DNA from: an uncultured bacterium
Lineage (GTDB): Bacteria; Pseudomonadota; Alphaproteobacteria; Sphingomonadales; Sphingomonadaceae
Length of the DNA: 46,822 bases
Direction of reading: 5' to 3'
Assembly (NCBI GenBank): GCA_903884945.1
Contig: CAISGR010000233.1
Location: 1 to 46,822 of the forward strand
In this document: piece by piece, positions 18,377 through 30,178 of the stretch
Layout of the letters: each line of letters opens with the position of its first letter
Position numbering within the stretch: the stretch's first letter is position 1
Program-made: the position numbers and the translations under genes
The notes under the pieces: model-generated
Seen by the model: the letters and a program-made list of their open reading frames with translations, nothing else
Databases searched by the model: none
Told to the model about the DNA's origin: nothing

Positions 18377-20524
18377 ATGAGGAAGACAATGCCTTCGAGC
18401 AGGTTCGCGCTTTCGGGAAAGACGACGCTGTCGATCGGCGCCGCCATCGCGCTCGCCGCCGCGCTGTCGGGATGCGGCACCGCCAGTTCCACCCCGAAGG
18501 GCGCCGTGGACGGCGCCCTTCTCGCCAGGGCGGGAAGCGATACCGGCAACTGGCTCACCTATGGCCGCACCTATGACGAGCAGCGCTTCAGCCCGGCCAG
18601 CCAGATCGATACGGGCAATGTCGCCGAACTCGGCCTCGCCTGGTCGGCCGATATGGATACGGCGCGCGGGCAGGAAGGCACGCCGCTCGTCGTCGACGGC
18701 AAGATCTATGTCTCCACTGCCTGGTCGAAGGTGAAGGCCTATGACGGCGTCACCGGCAAATTGCTGTGGGACTATGATCCCAGGGTGCCGGGGCAGGCCG
18801 CCGTCAAGGCGTGCTGCGACGTCGTCAATCGCGGCCTCGGTGCCTGGGGCAACCATCTTTATGTCGGCACGCTCGACGGGCGGCTGATCGCGCTCGACCG
18901 GCTGACCGGCAAGCCACTCTGGTCCGTGGTGACCGTCGACCAGTCCAAGTCCTACACGATCACCGGCGCACCGATCGTGATCAACGGTCTTGTCATCATC
19001 GGCAATGGCGGCGCCGAATTCGGCGTGCGCGGCTATATCACTGCCTATGACGCCGAGACCGGCAAGCAGGTCTGGCGCTTCTACACTGTCCCCGGCAAGC
19101 CCGGCACGGACAAGGAAGAGTATCTCAGGAAAGCCGCGTCGACCTGGACCGGCGAATGGTGGAAGCTCGGCGGCGGCGGCACGGTGTGGGACGCGATGGC
19201 GTACGACCCCGAGCTCGACCTGCTCTATATCGGCGTCGGCAACGGATCGCCCTGGAACCAGGCCTATCGCTCGCCCCAGGGCGGCGACAATCTCTATCTT
19301 TCGTCGATCGTCGCGATCCGGCCGAAGACCGGCGAATATGTCTGGCACTATCAGACGACGCCCGGCGAGGCGTGGGACTATACCGCCACCCAGCACATCA
19401 TGCTCGCCGACCTCGTGATCGACGGCAAGCCGCGCAAGGTGCTAATGCAGGCGCCCAAGAACGGCTTCTTCTACGTGCTCGACCGCGTCAGCGGGAAGCT
19501 GATCTCGGCGAAGAATTATGTGCCCGTGAACTGGGCCAGTGCCGTCGATCCGCAGACCGGCCGGCCGGTCGAGAATCCCAATGCGCGCTATTTCAAGACG
19601 GGCAAGCCGTGGATCGGCGTGCCTGGGCCGACCGGAGGGCACAGCTGGCAGCCAATGGCGTTCAGCCCGAAGGAAGGGCTGGTCTATATCCCCGCCAACC
19701 TGGCCGCCTTCCCCTATATCCCGGAGGCGAACTGGAAGCCCTATTCGCAGGGCTTCAATGTCGGCGTCGACATGGCGGCTGGATCGATGCCGGCTGATGT
19801 CGCAGCGCGCAAGGCGGCGATCGCGGCGACCAAGGGCGCCCTGATTGCCTGGGATCCGGTCGCCCAGAAGGAGCGCTGGCGCATACCCTTTGAGGGGCCG
19901 TGGAACGGCGGCGTGGTCGCGACGGCAGGGGGCCTGCTGTTCCAGGGCAATGCCGCCGGCAAGTTCGTCGCCTATTCAGCGAAGGACGGCACGAAGCTCT
20001 GGTCGTTCGACGCCCAGACCGGCGTGGTCGCGGCGCCGATCACCTACACGATCGGCAAGGACCAATATGTCGCGGTGCTGGCCGGCTGGGGCGGCGTATG
20101 GGCGCTTGCCCCGGGCATCCTCTCCGAATTGCAGGGCCCCGTGCGCAATGTCAGCCGGCTGCTGGTGTTCAAGATCGGCGGCACCGCCAAATTGCCCGAT
20201 CCGGTGCCCAATGCCAGGCTGCCGCTCGATCCACCCGCCGTCACCGCCTCGCCCGAAACGGTCGCGGCCGGGGGGCAGCTCTATGGCCGCTTCTGCGGCG
20301 TCTGCCATGGCGATGCCGCCATCTCCGGCTCGATCACGCCCGACCTGCGCCACTCGACCGTGCTCCACAGTGCCGAGAACTGGCAGACGATCGTCCATGA
20401 TGGCGCGCTGAAGGACAATGGCATGGTCGCCTGGAGCCCGGTGATGACCCCGGCCCAGATCGAAAGCATCCGCCAATATGTCGCGATGCGCGCGGCGCAG
20501 GACAAGAAGATCGGCCCGCAATGA
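18377..20524 (+). CDS. PQQ-dependent quinohaemoprotein alcohol dehydrogenase with lipoprotein signal
   Basis: A 715-residue type II quinohaemoprotein. It has an eight-bladed propeller with W-motif repeats, the vicinal disulfide C146-C147 (K-A-C-C-D-V-V) and a C-terminal cytochrome c domain with C-G-V-C-H at 640-644 and a likely axial Met in N-G-M-V-A-W. Unusually, the leader ends L-S-G-C (residues 30-33), a lipobox, so the mature enzyme is probably membrane-anchored on the periplasmic side. The start chosen has GGAG eight bases upstream; ATGs at 18371 and 18389 are alternatives. It oxidises primary alcohols to aldehydes, probably the gamma-alcohol of a phenylpropanoid or dimer. No PQQ synthesis genes are in the window. 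Confidence 0.9.
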   Translation: MRKTMPSSRFALSGKTTLSIGAAIALAAALSGCGTASSTPKGAVDGALLARAGSDTGNWLTYGRTYDEQRFSPASQIDTGNVAELGLAWSADMDTARGQEGTPLVVDGKIYVSTAWSKVKAYDGVTGKLLWDYDPRVPGQAAVKACCDVVNRGLGAWGNHLYVGTLDGRLIALDRLTGKPLWSVVTVDQSKSYTITGAPIVINGLVIIGNGGAEFGVRGYITAYDAETGKQVWRFYTVPGKPGTDKEEYLRKAASTWTGEWWKLGGGGTVWDAMAYDPELDLLYIGVGNGSPWNQAYRSPQGGDNLYLSSIVAIRPKTGEYVWHYQTTPGEAWDYTATQHIMLADLVIDGKPRKVLMQAPKNGFFYVLDRVSGKLISAKNYVPVNWASAVDPQTGRPVENPNARYFKTGKPWIGVPGPTGGHSWQPMAFSPKEGLVYIPANLAAFPYIPEANWKPYSQGFNVGVDMAAGSMPADVAARKAAIAATKGALIAWDPVAQKERWRIPFEGPWNGGVVATAGGLLFQGNAAGKFVAYSAKDGTKLWSFDAQTGVVAAPITYTIGKDQYVAVLAGWGGVWALAPGILSELQGPVRNVSRLLVFKIGGTAKLPDPVPNARLPLDPPAVTASPETVAAGGQLYGRFCGVCHGDAAISGSITPDLRHSTVLHSAENWQTIVHDGALKDNGMVAWSPVMTPAQIESIRQYVAMRAAQDKKIGPQ

Positions 20525-21192
20525 CGATTGATCTCTACACCGCAGCGACCCCCAATGGCTGGAAGGTCTCGATCACGCTCGAGGAGCTGGGCCTCCCCTA
20601 TACCGTGCGCCTCATCGACTTTGCGAAGAACGAGCAGAAGGATCCCTGGTATACCGCGCTGAACCCGAACGGGCGCATCCCGACGATCGTCGACCGCGAC
20701 AATGGCGACTTCGCCGTGTTCGAATCCGGCGCGATCATGCTGTACCTGGCCGAGAAGACCGGCCGGCTGATGCCGGCCGACGACAAGGGTCGCAGCCGCG
20801 TCGTCCAGTGGCTGATGTTCCAGATGGGCGGGCTCGGGCCGATGATGGGCCAGGCAAACGTGTTCTTCCGCTACTTCCCCGAGAAGATCCAGCCGGCGAT
20901 CGATCGCTATCAGCGCGAGGTGCGCCGGCTGCTCGAGGTGATGAACGGGCAGCTCGCCACACACGAATATCTCGCCGGCGACTATTCGATCGCTGATATC
21001 GCCAACTGGTCCTGGGCGCATTCCCACAGCTGGTCGGGCGTCGATATCGACGGGCTGGAGCATCTCGAGCGCTGGTTGAAGGCCGTCGGCGGGCGGGATG
21101 CGGTGCAACGCGGCCGCGACGTGCCGACCCCGCGCGACAAGGCCGCCGAGGAGGCCGCCGCGGCCGCCACGGGGCCGAGGATGCTGGCCTGA
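20521..21192 (+). CDS. Nu-class glutathione S-transferase (YfcG/YghU-like)
   Basis: A 223-residue GST. It begins [12 protein letters not shown], then [13 protein letters not shown] and [12 protein letters not shown], the Nu/Ure2-like signature. In Novosphingobium a Nu-class GST releases glutathione from the thioether made by beta-etherases, doing the job of LigG. Here it shares a transcription unit with LigF-like GSTs, so a glutathione lyase role is likely, though Nu-class enzymes also act as disulfide reductases. It overlaps the dehydrogenase gene by ATGA. Confidence 0.85.
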   Translation: MTIDLYTAATPNGWKVSITLEELGLPYTVRLIDFAKNEQKDPWYTALNPNGRIPTIVDRDNGDFAVFESGAIMLYLAEKTGRLMPADDKGRSRVVQWLMFQMGGLGPMMGQANVFFRYFPEKIQPAIDRYQREVRRLLEVMNGQLATHEYLAGDYSIADIANWSWAHSHSWSGVDIDGLEHLERWLKAVGGRDAVQRGRDVPTPRDKAAEEAAAAATGPRMLA

Positions 21193-21218
21193 GTAGGGCC
21201 GCGCTTGCTGATGTTTTT

Positions 21219-21233
21219 GTTTTAGAGAATAAC
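21219..21233 (+). promoter_or_regulatory. Possible second-type operator (GTTnTnnnnnATAAC)
   Basis: GTTTTAGAGAATAAC within an AT-rich patch between the Nu-class GST and the aldehyde dehydrogenase. A similar 15-mer, GTTATGACATATAAC, stands before ligV at 42631. Two copies only, so weak. Confidence 0.3.
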
Positions 21234-21291
21234 ATTTTTCGCTATGGTTCGGGGCAGGATCGTCGCCCCACAAGAAGCGCAGGAGAGCCCG

Positions 21292-22806
21292 ATGAACGAG
21301 ATGAGCACCATTACGCTGACGCAGCATGCCTATTCGGATGCCGCGAAAAAGGCACTGAGCCGCCGCCCGGCGCTATTCATCAACAATGAATGGGTTTCGC
21401 CCTCGACCGAGGCGACGATCCCGGTGATCGATCCGTCGAGCGGCAAGGAGATCAGCCGCTTCGTCGACGCCTCGGATTCCGACGTCGATCGCGCGGTTGC
21501 CGCTGCGCGTACCGCCTTCGACGATGGCCGCTGGTCCGATCTGCCGCCGATCGTGCGCGAGACGATGATGCACAAGCTCGCCGACCTGATCGGCCAGCAT
21601 GCCGATGAATTCGCCGAGCTCGAGGCGATCGACAACGGCAAGCCCAAGGGCATGGCCGCGGCGGTCGATATCCCCGGCGCCATCGGCATGCTGCATTACA
21701 TGGCGGGCTGGGCGTCCAAGCTGTCGGGCGAGATGATCGAGCCGATGTCGGCACCGCGCGGCACGTTCCACAGCTATGTGCGGCGCGAGCCGGTCGGCGT
21801 CGCGGCGCAGATCGTGCCGTGGAACTTCCCGCTGCTGATGGCGGTGCTGAAGATCGCGCCCGCGCTTGCCGCTGGCTGTACCCTGATCCTGAAGCCGGCC
21901 GAGCAGACCTCGCTGACCGCGCTGCGTCTGGCAGATCTGGTCGCCGAGGCCGGCTTTCCCGCCGGCGTGATCAACATCATCACCGGCAACGGCCACACCG
22001 CCGGCGACCGGCTCGTGCGCCATCCCGATGTCGACAAGGTCGCCTTCACCGGGTCGACCGAAGTGGGCAAGATCATCAACCGGACCGCGACCGACACGCT
22101 CAAGCGCGTCACGCTCGAGCTCGGCGGCAAATCGCCGGTGATCGTGCTGCCCGACGTCGATATCGCGGCGACCGCGCCGGGTGCTGCAGGCGCGATCTTC
22201 TTCAATGCGGGCCAGGTATGCGTTGCCGGCTCGCGTCTCTACGCGCACCGCTCGATCTTCGATCAGTTGCTCGAAGGCGTCGCCAATGCCGCCGCCTTCT
22301 GGGCGCCGCGCCCGTCGCTCGATCCCACTGGCCATATGGGCCCGCTGGTCTCGAGCGAGCAGTTCGACCGGGTGATGGGCTATATCGACGCGGGCAAGAA
22401 GGCCGGCGCAAGCGTCGCGATCGGCGGCGACGCACCGAGCTCGAACGGCGGCTATTATGTCAACCCGACGGTGCTGGTCGACGTCCGCCCCGACATGAGC
22501 GTGGTGCAGGAGGAAATCTTCGGCCCGGTCGTCGTGGCCCAGCGCTTCGACGACCTCGACGAGGTGGCGAAGTCGGCCAACGATACGTGCTTCGGCCTGG
22601 GCGCTGGCATCTGGACCCGCGATATCTCGGCGATGCATAAGCTCGCAGCCAAGATCAAGGCTGGCACCGTCTGGGGCAACTGCCATGCGGTGATCGACCC
22701 GGCGCTGCCGTTCGGCGGCTACAAGCAGTCGGGCCTGGGCCGCGAACAGGCCCGCCAGGGTGTCGAGGCCTATACCGAACTGAAGTCCGTCATCATCCAG
22801 ATGTGA
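21292..22806 (+). CDS. NAD(P)-dependent aldehyde dehydrogenase
   Basis: A 504-residue ALDH with N178 (P-W-N-F-P), the general base E276 in L-E-L-G-G-K and the nucleophile C310 in N-A-G-Q-V-C-V. The closest general type is the phenylacetaldehyde/betaine aldehyde group. The ATG follows AGGAGAG. An AT-rich 99-bp gap with a possible separate promoter lies upstream. It would oxidise an aldehyde made by the upstream alcohol dehydrogenase, for example a coniferaldehyde-type or dimer gamma-aldehyde; that pairing is inferred from order. Confidence 0.9.
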   Translation: MNEMSTITLTQHAYSDAAKKALSRRPALFINNEWVSPSTEATIPVIDPSSGKEISRFVDASDSDVDRAVAAARTAFDDGRWSDLPPIVRETMMHKLADLIGQHADEFAELEAIDNGKPKGMAAAVDIPGAIGMLHYMAGWASKLSGEMIEPMSAPRGTFHSYVRREPVGVAAQIVPWNFPLLMAVLKIAPALAAGCTLILKPAEQTSLTALRLADLVAEAGFPAGVINIITGNGHTAGDRLVRHPDVDKVAFTGSTEVGKIINRTATDTLKRVTLELGGKSPVIVLPDVDIAATAPGAAGAIFFNAGQVCVAGSRLYAHRSIFDQLLEGVANAAAFWAPRPSLDPTGHMGPLVSSEQFDRVMGYIDAGKKAGASVAIGGDAPSSNGGYYVNPTVLVDVRPDMSVVQEEIFGPVVVAQRFDDLDEVAKSANDTCFGLGAGIWTRDISAMHKLAAKIKAGTVWGNCHAVIDPALPFGGYKQSGLGREQARQGVEAYTELKSVIIQM

Positions 22807-22814
22807 GGACGCCG

Positions 22815-22838
22815 CCCCTCCCCGCCTGCGGGGAGGGG
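22815..22838. repeat. Strong GC hairpin between two catabolic genes
   Basis: Perfect 11-bp arms CCCCTCCCCGC and GCGGGGAGGGG with a 2-base spacer, 8 bp after the aldehyde dehydrogenase stop. There is no T run, so it may be a mobile-type intergenic repeat or an RNA-stabilising stem rather than an intrinsic terminator. Confidence 0.6.
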
Positions 22839-22942
22839 CGCGGGGAGGGCGACAATCCGGGCAGCGGCGCTGCGCCTGCCGTCGCTCTCCCCGCCTTCAC
22901 GCGATACCCTCCCCCTGACCGGCGAGGGATATGAGGTACCCC

Positions 22943-23812
22943 ATGATCGATCCCGCCAACGTCATCGCCATCGACATGCACGTCCATGCCGAGGTTTCCT
23001 GCCATGACCCGGAGGACCCGGTGATGGCCAAGTTCTTCGATGCCGCGAGCGCCTATTTCAAGGCGGATCGCAAGCGCCCGACCATGCCGGAGACGATCGC
23101 CTATTATCGTGAGCAGAATATCGCCTTCTGCCTGTTCACGGTCGATTGCGAGAGCGGGATCGGCGCAAAGCGGATCAGCAACTACGAGATCGCCGACATC
23201 GCGGCCGAGAACAGCGATATCGTCATCCCCTTCGCCTCGATCGACCCGCACAAGGGCAAGATGGGCGCGCGCGAGGCGCGCGACCTGGTCGAGAAGCACG
23301 GCGTCAAGGGATTCAAGTTCCACGGCATCATGCAGGATTGCCATCCCGCCGATCGGGTCGCCTATCCGATCTACGAGGTGATCGCCGAATACAAGCTGCC
23401 CGCGATTTTCCACACCGGCCATTCCGGCATGGGCACCGGCATGCGGGGCGGCGGTGGCGTCCGGCTGAAATGGGGTCAGCCGATGCTGATCGACGATGTC
23501 GCGGTGGATTTCCCCGACATGAAGATCATCCTCGCGCATCCGAGCTGGCCCTGGACTGACGAGAGTCTGTCCATGGCGCTGCACAAGGACAATGTGTTCA
23601 TCGATCTGAGCGGCTGGTCGCCCAAATATTTCCCGAAGCAGGTGATTCAGTATGCGAACACCCAGCTAAAGCACAAGATGATGTTCGGATCGGACTTTCC
23701 GCTGATCCGCCCGGAAAAATGGATTGCCGCAGCGAAGGAAGCCGGCTTCCGCGACGAGGTGATGCCGCTGATCCTCAAGGACAATGCGATCAAGGTGCTG
23801 GGGCTCGCGTGA
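22943..23812 (+). CDS. Amidohydrolase-2 family hydrolase or decarboxylase
   Basis: A 289-residue metal-dependent amidohydrolase. It opens with D-M-H-V-H (an H-x-H metal motif, unlike the E of LigW), then G-F-K-F-H-G-I, F-H-T-G-H-S-G, L-A-H-P-S-W-P-W and F-G-S-D-F-P. In Rhodococcus a protein of this superfamily, CouO, hydrolyses 4-hydroxyphenyl-beta-ketoacyl-CoA in hydroxycinnamate side-chain shortening; a CoA ligase and an SDR in the same unit make that comparison reasonable but unproven. The start with GAGG six bases upstream was chosen; an in-frame ATG at 22931 is possible. The stop overlaps the following SDR start (GTGA). Confidence 0.82.
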   Translation: MIDPANVIAIDMHVHAEVSCHDPEDPVMAKFFDAASAYFKADRKRPTMPETIAYYREQNIAFCLFTVDCESGIGAKRISNYEIADIAAENSDIVIPFASIDPHKGKMGAREARDLVEKHGVKGFKFHGIMQDCHPADRVAYPIYEVIAEYKLPAIFHTGHSGMGTGMRGGGGVRLKWGQPMLIDDVAVDFPDMKIILAHPSWPWTDESLSMALHKDNVFIDLSGWSPKYFPKQVIQYANTQLKHKMMFGSDFPLIRPEKWIAAAKEAGFRDEVMPLILKDNAIKVLGLA

Positions 23813-24573
23813 CCGGGTTCGAGGGGCGCCATATCGTCGTGACCGGCGCGTCCTCGGGCATCGGCCTCGCGACGGCGCGGCTGCTGGCGGCACGCGGGGC
23901 CAGGGTCTCGCTGATCGCCCGGCGCCAGGGCGTGCTGGAAGAAGCGGTGGCGGCGATCCAGGCTGCCGGCGGAACGGCTGCATGCTGCGCAGCGGACGTG
24001 TCCGATCGCGACTCGCTTCTCGGCGCGATCGACAGCGTCGAAGCGGCGCTGGGCCCGGTCGACGGGCTGTTTGCCAATGCCGGCACCGGCGGGAGTTTCG
24101 CGCCCTTCACTGACTATGACGATGCCGTGTTCGAGGCAGTGCTGCGGACCAACCTGGTCGCCCCCTTCCAGGCGATGAAGCGCGTCCTGCCGGGTATGAT
24201 CGCGCGCCGGCGCGGCGCGATCCTCGTCACCGGCAGCTTGGCGAGCGAGCGCGGCATGGCGCACAATCCCGCATATGTCGCCTCGAAGCACGGCCTGCTC
24301 GGTCTCGCGCGCGCGGCAGCGATCGAAGCCGCGCCACACAATGTGCGCGTCAACTGCATCATTCCCGGCTTCATCGAAACGCCGATGCTCGACCAGCTCG
24401 GCGGGGACGCGTTCCAGGCAATGCGCCGCCGCACCCCGCAGGGGCGCACCGGTACCGCCGACGAACTGGCTGAGGTCGCCGCTTTCCTGCTGTCCGACGC
24501 CGCCGGCCATGTCACCGCGCAAAGCTGGGCGGTCGACGGCGGCATCCTCAATACAATTTCCGTGGGAGGTTAG
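23809..24573 (+). CDS. Short-chain dehydrogenase/reductase, classical
   Basis: A 254-residue SDR with T-G-A-S-S-G-I-G, a N-A-G motif (F-A-N-A-G-T-G-G), Y-V-A-S-K and the C-terminal S-W-A-V-D-G-G. This is the compact FabG-like type, distinct from the longer LigD-like SDRs in the window. The GTG start overlaps the amidohydrolase stop, so the two proteins are made together. A 3-hydroxyacyl-CoA dehydrogenase step before the amidohydrolase is one reading; oxidation of a benzylic alcohol is another. Confidence 0.87.
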   Translation: MTGFEGRHIVVTGASSGIGLATARLLAARGARVSLIARRQGVLEEAVAAIQAAGGTAACCAADVSDRDSLLGAIDSVEAALGPVDGLFANAGTGGSFAPFTDYDDAVFEAVLRTNLVAPFQAMKRVLPGMIARRRGAILVTGSLASERGMAHNPAYVASKHGLLGLARAAAIEAAPHNVRVNCIIPGFIETPMLDQLGGDAFQAMRRRTPQGRTGTADELAEVAAFLLSDAAGHVTAQSWAVDGGILNTISVGG

Positions 24574-24574
24574 A

Positions 24575-25339
24575 ATGGCGCTCAAATATTATCACGCCGA
24601 GCCAGTGGCGAACTCGCTCAAGTCGATGATCCCGCTGAAGGAGAAGGGCCTCGATTTCGAGAGCGTCTATGTCGACCTGCACAAGTTCGAGCAGCACCAG
24701 CCCTGGTTCGTCGCGATCAACCCGGAAGGCCAGGTGCCGGTGCTGGATCATGACGGCGACATCATCACCCATACCACGGTGATCAACGAATATCTCGAGG
24801 ACGCCTTCCCCGACGCGCCGCCGCTGCGACCGGCAGACCCGCTCGGCAAGGCGCGGATGCGCTACTGGAACAAATTCGTCGACGAACATGTCATGAACTT
24901 CGTCTCGATGCATGGCTGGCACCGCATGGTCGGGGTGATCGCGCGCGGCGTCGATAGCGGCGAATTCGAGAAGCTGGTCGAGCGCATCCCGCTCCACGAG
25001 CAGCGCGAGAAGTGGAAGACCGCGCGCTCGGGCTTTTCCGAAGCAGATCTCGCCAACGCCACGCGCAAGATCGAGGTCGCGGTCGACAAGGTCGAGGAGC
25101 AGCTCGGCCGGACTCCGTGGCTGGCCGGCGATATGTTCACCCTCGCCGATATCAACTTCTACAGCCATTGCGGCATGATGGTGGAGCGCATGTTCCCCGA
25201 GATGGAGATCGCGACACGTGCCCCCCGACTGGTCGACTGGCGCGAGCGCATGACCGAGCGGCCCGGCGTCCGCGCCGCACTCGGCATGCCCGATCATACC
25301 GCGCCGGGTCTGCGCACCTGGACAGGGCATGTGCGCTGA
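24575..25339 (+). CDS. LigF-like glutathione S-transferase (beta-etherase candidate)
   Basis: A 254-residue GST very like LigF in layout: V-A-N-S-L-K-S at the active-site serine, K-F-E-Q-H, I-N-P-E-G-Q-V-P-V-L, N-E-Y-L-E-D-A-F-P and the later K-W-K-T-A-R-S-G-F. LigF of Sphingobium SYK-6 cleaves one enantiomer of beta-aryl ether ketones with glutathione. The SDR ends 1 bp upstream, and the start is preceded by GGGAGG. The window thus holds a coupled GST pair, a Nu-class GST and this enzyme, enough for a beta-aryl ether route; stereochemistry cannot be read from sequence. Confidence 0.88.
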   Translation: MALKYYHAEPVANSLKSMIPLKEKGLDFESVYVDLHKFEQHQPWFVAINPEGQVPVLDHDGDIITHTTVINEYLEDAFPDAPPLRPADPLGKARMRYWNKFVDEHVMNFVSMHGWHRMVGVIARGVDSGEFEKLVERIPLHEQREKWKTARSGFSEADLANATRKIEVAVDKVEEQLGRTPWLAGDMFTLADINFYSHCGMMVERMFPEMEIATRAPRLVDWRERMTERPGVRAALGMPDHTAPGLRTWTGHVR

Positions 25340-25341
25340 TC

Positions 25342-26223
25342 ATGCGGGCTGAAATCATCGATGGGCGGGCCCTTGCCCGCCAGGTCATCGCCGGCGTCAG
25401 CGACGCCCTGCCCGGCCTCGACCGCCCACCCGGGCTTGCGGTCATCCTGGCCGGCGACGACCCGGCCAGCCATGTCTATGTCAACGGCAAGATCAAGCGC
25501 GCCCGCGAGGTCGGCTTCGTCGCGGAAGTGATCTTCCTGCCCGCCGATGTGAGTGAGGAACGCGTGCTCGCCGAGGTTGCGGCGCTGAACCATCGCGACG
25601 AGATCGACGGCGTGCTGGTCCAGCTGCCGCTGCCCGACCAGATCAACACGTTGCGCGTGATGGCGGCGGTCGATCCGGCCAAGGACGTCGACGGGCTGCA
25701 TGCGCTCAATGCGGGGCGCTTGTCACAGGGTGGCGACGGGCTGATCCCCTGCACCCCGCTCGGCTGCCTCAAGATCATCAAGTCGATCGTACCCGATCTT
25801 ACCGGCAGCCATGCCGTGGTGATCGGCAGTTCGAACATCGTGGGCAAGCCGATGGCCGCGTTGCTGCTGGAGGAGCGCGCCACCGTCACCCAGACGCATA
25901 TCCACACGCGCGACACCCAGTTCATCTGTCGCGGTGCGGACATCCTGGTCAGCGCGGTCGGGAAGCCGGGTCTGGTCCGTGGCGACTGGATCAAGCCGCG
26001 CGCGATCGTGATCGATGTCGGCACCACGCGGGTCGCGAAGCCCGGGGGCGGTTATGGCGTGGTCGGCGATGTCGCTTTCGACGAGGCGGTGGAGGTCGCC
26101 GGCGCGATCACCCCGGTGCCCGGCGGGGTCGGGCCCATGACGATCGCCTGCCTGATGGAAAATACGCTCAAGGCGGCGATCTCGCGGGCGGCGCACCGTC
26201 GGCAGGGCGCCGCCCGCCACTAG
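25342..26223 (+). CDS. folD: Methylenetetrahydrofolate dehydrogenase / methenyltetrahydrofolate cyclohydrolase
   Basis: A 293-residue bifunctional FolD. It has S-H-V-Y-V-N-G-K (Tyr46, Lys50, the catalytic pair), L-V-Q-L-P-L-P, P-C-T-P-L-G, the Rossmann G-S-S-N-I-V-G-K-P and P-V-P-G-G-V-G-P-M-T. It interconverts methylene-, methenyl- and 10-formyl-tetrahydrofolate. Lying in a lignin cluster 1.6 kb from ligM, it is probably a catabolic copy that oxidises one-carbon units from O-demethylation. It begins 2 bp after the LigF-like GST stop. Confidence 0.95.
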   Translation: MRAEIIDGRALARQVIAGVSDALPGLDRPPGLAVILAGDDPASHVYVNGKIKRAREVGFVAEVIFLPADVSEERVLAEVAALNHRDEIDGVLVQLPLPDQINTLRVMAAVDPAKDVDGLHALNAGRLSQGGDGLIPCTPLGCLKIIKSIVPDLTGSHAVVIGSSNIVGKPMAALLLEERATVTQTHIHTRDTQFICRGADILVSAVGKPGLVRGDWIKPRAIVIDVGTTRVAKPGGGYGVVGDVAFDEAVEVAGAITPVPGGVGPMTIACLMENTLKAAISRAAHRRQGAARH

Positions 26224-26238
26224 CGGGGAGAAAGAGCG

Positions 26239-26267
26239 GATTCGGATCGCCCTGAGCGGTCCGAATC
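26239..26267. terminator. Candidate hairpin between folD and the VOC gene
   Basis: GATTCGGATCG and CGGTCCGAATC can pair over 11 bp (one G-T pair) around a 7-base loop, between two convergent genes. No T tract follows, so its role as a terminator is uncertain. Confidence 0.4.
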
Positions 26268-26333
26268 GCGCTGCATTCTAGGGGCGCCGCACCTGACTTG
26301 AATCGACGCGGGCGATGCCCGGGGCGCCGCAGC

Positions 26334-26732
26334 TCACGCGCCGAAGAAGTTCAGCTCGAGCAGCACGCCGTCGGGATCGGCCACGAAGATCTGCCGCAAC
26401 CCGATCGCGGCGATCAGGTTGCGACGATGATCGATCGCGCGCTGCTCCAGCCGCGCGACCATTGCGTCATGGCCCGTACAGCGCAGCGCGACATGATGAA
26501 GCGCCCCGGTCGCGCCGGGTACGATGTCGCGGGGATAGGCGCGCGGCGCGTCGAGGCTGTTGATATGAACCACCGCGCGGTCGCCGGCATCGTACATCCA
26601 GCGCGCGGTCTCCCGGGTCAGCGGCGGAGGCCCGTCGCGCGGATCGAGGCCGATGACGTCGGCATAGAAAGCAGCCGCCCGGTCCAGGTCGGCGGTGATG
26701 ATGTTGACATGATCAAGCGCCTCGACCCGCAT
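26334..26732 (-). CDS. Glyoxalase/VOC superfamily protein
   Basis: A 132-residue protein with the betaalphabetabetabeta VOC pattern: L-D-H-V-N-I-I-T near residue 7, H-H-V-A-L-R in the middle, and D-P-D-G-V-L-L-E-L-N-F at the end. His and Glu positions usual for metal binding are present (H8, H79, E127 by my count). VOC proteins include extradiol dioxygenases, glyoxalase I and isomerases; at this length it is a single two-module unit. It starts 4 bp after the purU stop, so it is in the purU operon. Glyoxalase-like handling of glutathione or formaldehyde adducts is possible but unsupported. Confidence 0.8.
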   Translation of the reverse strand: MRVEALDHVNIITADLDRAAAFYADVIGLDPRDGPPPLTRETARWMYDAGDRAVVHINSLDAPRAYPRDIVPGATGALHHVALRCTGHDAMVARLEQRAIDHRRNLIAAIGLRQIFVADPDGVLLELNFFGA

Positions 26733-26736
26733 GGCA

Positions 26737-27597
26737 TCAATCCCTGAAGACGACGGTCCGCGTGCCGTTCAGCAGCACCCGGTCCTCGACATGATATTGC
26801 ACCGCACGGGCGAGCACGCGCCGTTCGATGTCGCGCCCCTTGCGCACCAGGCTCTCGGGCGAATCGGCATGGCTGATCGCTTCAACATCCTGGTGGATGA
26901 TCGGCCCCTCGTCGAGATCGGCAGTGACGTAGTGCGCGGTCGCGCCGATCATCTTCACGCCACGGTCATGCGCCTGGTGATAGGGCTTGGCGCCCTTGAA
27001 GCCCGGCAGGAAGCTGTGGTGGATGTTGATGCAGCGACCCGACAGGAAACCCGCGAGGTCGTCCGACAGGATCTGCATGTAGCGCGCGAGCACGACCAGT
27101 TCCGCGCCCGATTCGTCGACCAGCGCCTTGATCCGTGCTTCCTGCTGCGGCTTGGTGTCGCGCGTCACCGGCAGGTAATGATACGGGATGTCGCCGATCA
27201 GCGAGACGTTCAGCGCCTCGCGCGGGTGATTCGAGATGATGCCGACCGGATCGATCGGGAGCTCGCCGATGCGGTGGCGGTAGAGCAGGTCGCCCAGGCA
27301 ATGGTCGAACTTCGACACCAGCAGCATCACGCGGGTGCGCTGGTCGTTGGCGCGCAGCTTCCACGCCATGTCGAATTGGTCCGCCAGCCCGGCGAAGCTG
27401 GTGCGCAGCGCGTCCAGCTCGGACGCCGCGCCGAGCCGCTCGAACACCACGCGCATGAAGAAGCGGTTTTGCGCAACATCGTCGAATTGCTGTGATTCGA
27501 GAATGTTGCAGCCGTTCGAGGCCAGGAAGGTGGCGACCGCCGCCACCAGCCCCGGCCGATCCTCGCACGAAAGCGTGAGCGTGCAGGCATCCCTCAT
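26737..27597 (-). CDS. purU: Formyltetrahydrofolate deformylase
   Basis: A 286-residue PurU. An N-terminal ACT domain (residues 5-80, [11 protein letters not shown]) is followed by a formyltransferase-fold domain with the catalytic N-I-H-H-S-F-L-P and [15 protein letters not shown]. It hydrolyses 10-formyl-tetrahydrofolate to formate and tetrahydrofolate. The ATG follows GAGGAGA. It is divergent from ligM with two operator-like sites between, so it is probably co-induced to release tetrahydrofolate for LigM. SYK-6 instead pairs ligM-metF with ligH (formyl-THF synthetase), which is absent here. Confidence 0.95.
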   Translation of the reverse strand: MRDACTLTLSCEDRPGLVAAVATFLASNGCNILESQQFDDVAQNRFFMRVVFERLGAASELDALRTSFAGLADQFDMAWKLRANDQRTRVMLLVSKFDHCLGDLLYRHRIGELPIDPVGIISNHPREALNVSLIGDIPYHYLPVTRDTKPQQEARIKALVDESGAELVVLARYMQILSDDLAGFLSGRCINIHHSFLPGFKGAKPYHQAHDRGVKMIGATAHYVTADLDEGPIIHQDVEAISHADSPESLVRKGRDIERRVLARAVQYHVEDRVLLNGTRTVVFRD

Positions 27598-27660
27598 AAT
27601 CTTCTCCTCTCCAGTCCGGCTCGCCGCCGCGTGGGACGCGGTCTCGCCGGCGAATAAAAA

Positions 27661-27679
27661 TCGTTTGTGTTACATACAA
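27661..27679 (-). promoter_or_regulatory. Operator copy 6a of the shared palindrome
   Basis: Plus strand TCGTTTGTGTTACATACAA; on the minus strand it reads TTGTATGTAACACAAACGA, close to copies 1 and 2. It lies 63 bp upstream of purU and 124 bp upstream of ligM. Confidence 0.65.
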
Positions 27680-27683
27680 AGAA

Positions 27684-27702
27684 TTGTATGTTTGGCATAT
27701 GA
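27684..27702 (+). promoter_or_regulatory. Partial operator copy 6b
   Basis: TTGTATGTTTGGCATATGA: a perfect left half and a degenerate right half, 4 bp from copy 6a and 101 bp upstream of ligM. Confidence 0.45.
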
Positions 27703-27800
27703 AAAATTCGGTGCCGGCGATTTCACCCAAGTGCGCCGGGTTTGAGCAATCGAGTGGCCGAGGGTCCTGAAGGACCGAGGCACGAGCATAGGGAGAGTGA

Positions 27801-30143
<2,343 letters not shown>

Positions 30144-30178
30144 GAACCGCATCTGGCGGCGAGGGGCGCGAGGTCCCC

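Noticed and set aside
16581..18389. A 602-codon open frame on the minus strand opposite the CoA ligase
   Set aside because: The plus strand encodes a clear ANL ligase with all motifs; the minus-strand translation has no recognisable domain and is rich in Arg/Asp/Gly, as antisense of GC-rich codons tends to be.
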